Assembly: GCA_963788185.1 (NCBI GenBank)
Contig: CAWBGE010000017.1
Location: 620,001-684,000 of the forward strand
Length of the DNA: 64,000 nucleotides
Reading direction: 5' to 3'
Source: CAIWHR01 sp963788185
Lineage (GTDB): Bacteria; Pseudomonadota; Gammaproteobacteria; Burkholderiales; Casimicrobiaceae
The position numbers were made by a program, and so were the translations under genes. This document shows, piece after piece, positions 63,609-64,000 of this stretch (position 1 is the first letter of the stretch; the number at the start of each line of letters is the position of its first letter). Below the pieces are notes generated by a model. That model saw only the letters and a program-made list of their open reading frames with translations. It had not been told where the DNA came from and ran no database searches.

Positions 63609-63942
63609 CCGCTGTCCGGCGCCAGGGGACGAGGGCCGCCGGCCGCCGGCGGTGGTACTGACGCTCCTCTACCGGGCCTACTGCCATCTCTGCGACGAGA
63701 TGCTCGACGCGCTGCGTCCGCTGGTCCGCACCTATGCGGCCTCGATCGAGGTCGTCGACGTCGACCGCCCCGAGCATGCGGCGCTGGAGCGGGAATGGGG
63801 CGAGCGCGTGCCGGTGCTGTTTCGCGGCGCGCCGGTGGCGACGAACGAACTTTGCCACTACCGCCTCGATGCCCCACGCGTCGAGGCGGCGCTGGCGGTC
63901 GCGAGCCAACCCGAACTCGCGTCGCCGGGGAAAATCCGCTAA
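63601..63942 (+). CDS. Glutaredoxin-family (DUF836-like) protein
   Basis: A 113-residue protein starting at GTG 63601, overlapping degP by 8 bp. The thioredoxin-like core (about 18-95) has the CxxC-like motif YCHLCDEM at 27-34, VDVDRPEHAALEREWGERVPVLF with the cis-Pro, and a final helix. DUF836 proteins follow degP/mucD and precede lepA in many beta- and gamma-proteobacteria; function undefined, possibly thiol-disulfide exchange. Confidence 0.85.
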   Translation: MTDRCPAPGDEGRRPPAVVLTLLYRAYCHLCDEMLDALRPLVRTYAASIEVVDVDRPEHAALEREWGERVPVLFRGAPVATNELCHYRLDAPRVEAALAVASQPELASPGKIR

Positions 63943-63965
63943 AATTCAACGTTCTTTCCCGCACG

Positions 63966-63989
63966 AAAGGGCACGGTAGGTGCCCTTTT
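63966..63989 (+). terminator. Rho-independent terminator after the rpoE operon
   Basis: The perfect stem AAAGGGCAC/GTGCCCTTT (63966-63974 and 63980-63988) has a 5-nt loop and ends in TTTT. It closes the rpoE-degP-glutaredoxin operon 24 bp past the last stop. Confidence 0.9.
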
Positions 63990-64000
63990 CCTTTGATCGG

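Overview
The window comes from a GC-rich (roughly 65-70 % by eye), gene-dense chromosome of a betaproteobacterium, most likely Burkholderiales or a close relative. The indicators are: an rpoE-rseA-rseB-degP-glutaredoxin block; mdh facing sdhCDAB-sdhE-gltA-sucAB-lpd-zapE; nrdA/nrdB of the class Ia type; and two tripartite tricarboxylate transporter (TTT) loci, one with a Bug-type receptor. I see no tRNA, rRNA, CRISPR array, insertion sequence or prophage gene.

Layout. 1-3.2 kb: a truncated PLP aminotransferase divergent from a marR regulator over two identical inverted repeats, a secreted aspartoacylase-family protein, and a glycine-zipper protein interrupted by a one-base frameshift. 3.7-8.8 kb: the class Ia ribonucleotide reductase operon nrdA-(two small ORFs)-nrdB, preceded by two NrdR-like boxes 31 bp apart. 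9.0-20.1 kb: a sugar-acid catabolic island. On the minus strand lie a pdxA-like dehydrogenase, tctC, tctB, tctA and an SDR. On the plus strand lie a GntR/FCD regulator, an RpiB-type isomerase, a TPI-type isomerase, an OiaC-like TIM barrel and a fused DhaK-DhaL kinase. A hydroxypyruvate/2-oxo-tetronate isomerase gene flanks the island. The plus-strand enzymes match the known L-erythrulose branch of D-apionate breakdown, but the usual first enzyme (ApnO) is absent and a divergent PdxA-family protein sits where it would be expected. 20.0-27.6 kb: a minus-strand operon of a PEP mutase/isocitrate lyase-family enzyme, a TRAP transporter (dctPQM) and a giant indolepyruvate ferredoxin oxidoreductase. 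28.0-37.8 kb: an orphan tctBA pair, msrB, two MFS pumps, a non-canonical SDR, a YfcG-like GST, ttcA, an orphan ParA ATPase, a lipoprotein made of 11-residue repeats, and an EamA exporter.

38.0-58.5 kb is a TCA-cycle supercluster. mdh, a CitE-like lyase, a DUF3617 protein and acnB read leftward; sdhCDAB, sdhE, gltA, sucA, sucB, lpd, zapE, an AcuI-type acryloyl-CoA reductase and prpE read rightward. Together they encode malate dehydrogenase, aconitase, succinate dehydrogenase with its flavinylation factor, citrate synthase and the complete 2-oxoglutarate dehydrogenase, with propionate/acrylate entry at the end. 58.6-64 kb: an AnsA-type asparaginase, then the envelope-stress operon rpoE-rseA-rseB-degP plus a glutaredoxin-like gene, with a sigma-E-type promoter in front of rpoE and a terminator at the window end.

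The most interesting parts are the sugar-acid island with its atypical PdxA protein, the PEPM-TRAP-IOR operon, and several well-formed regulatory inverted repeats.
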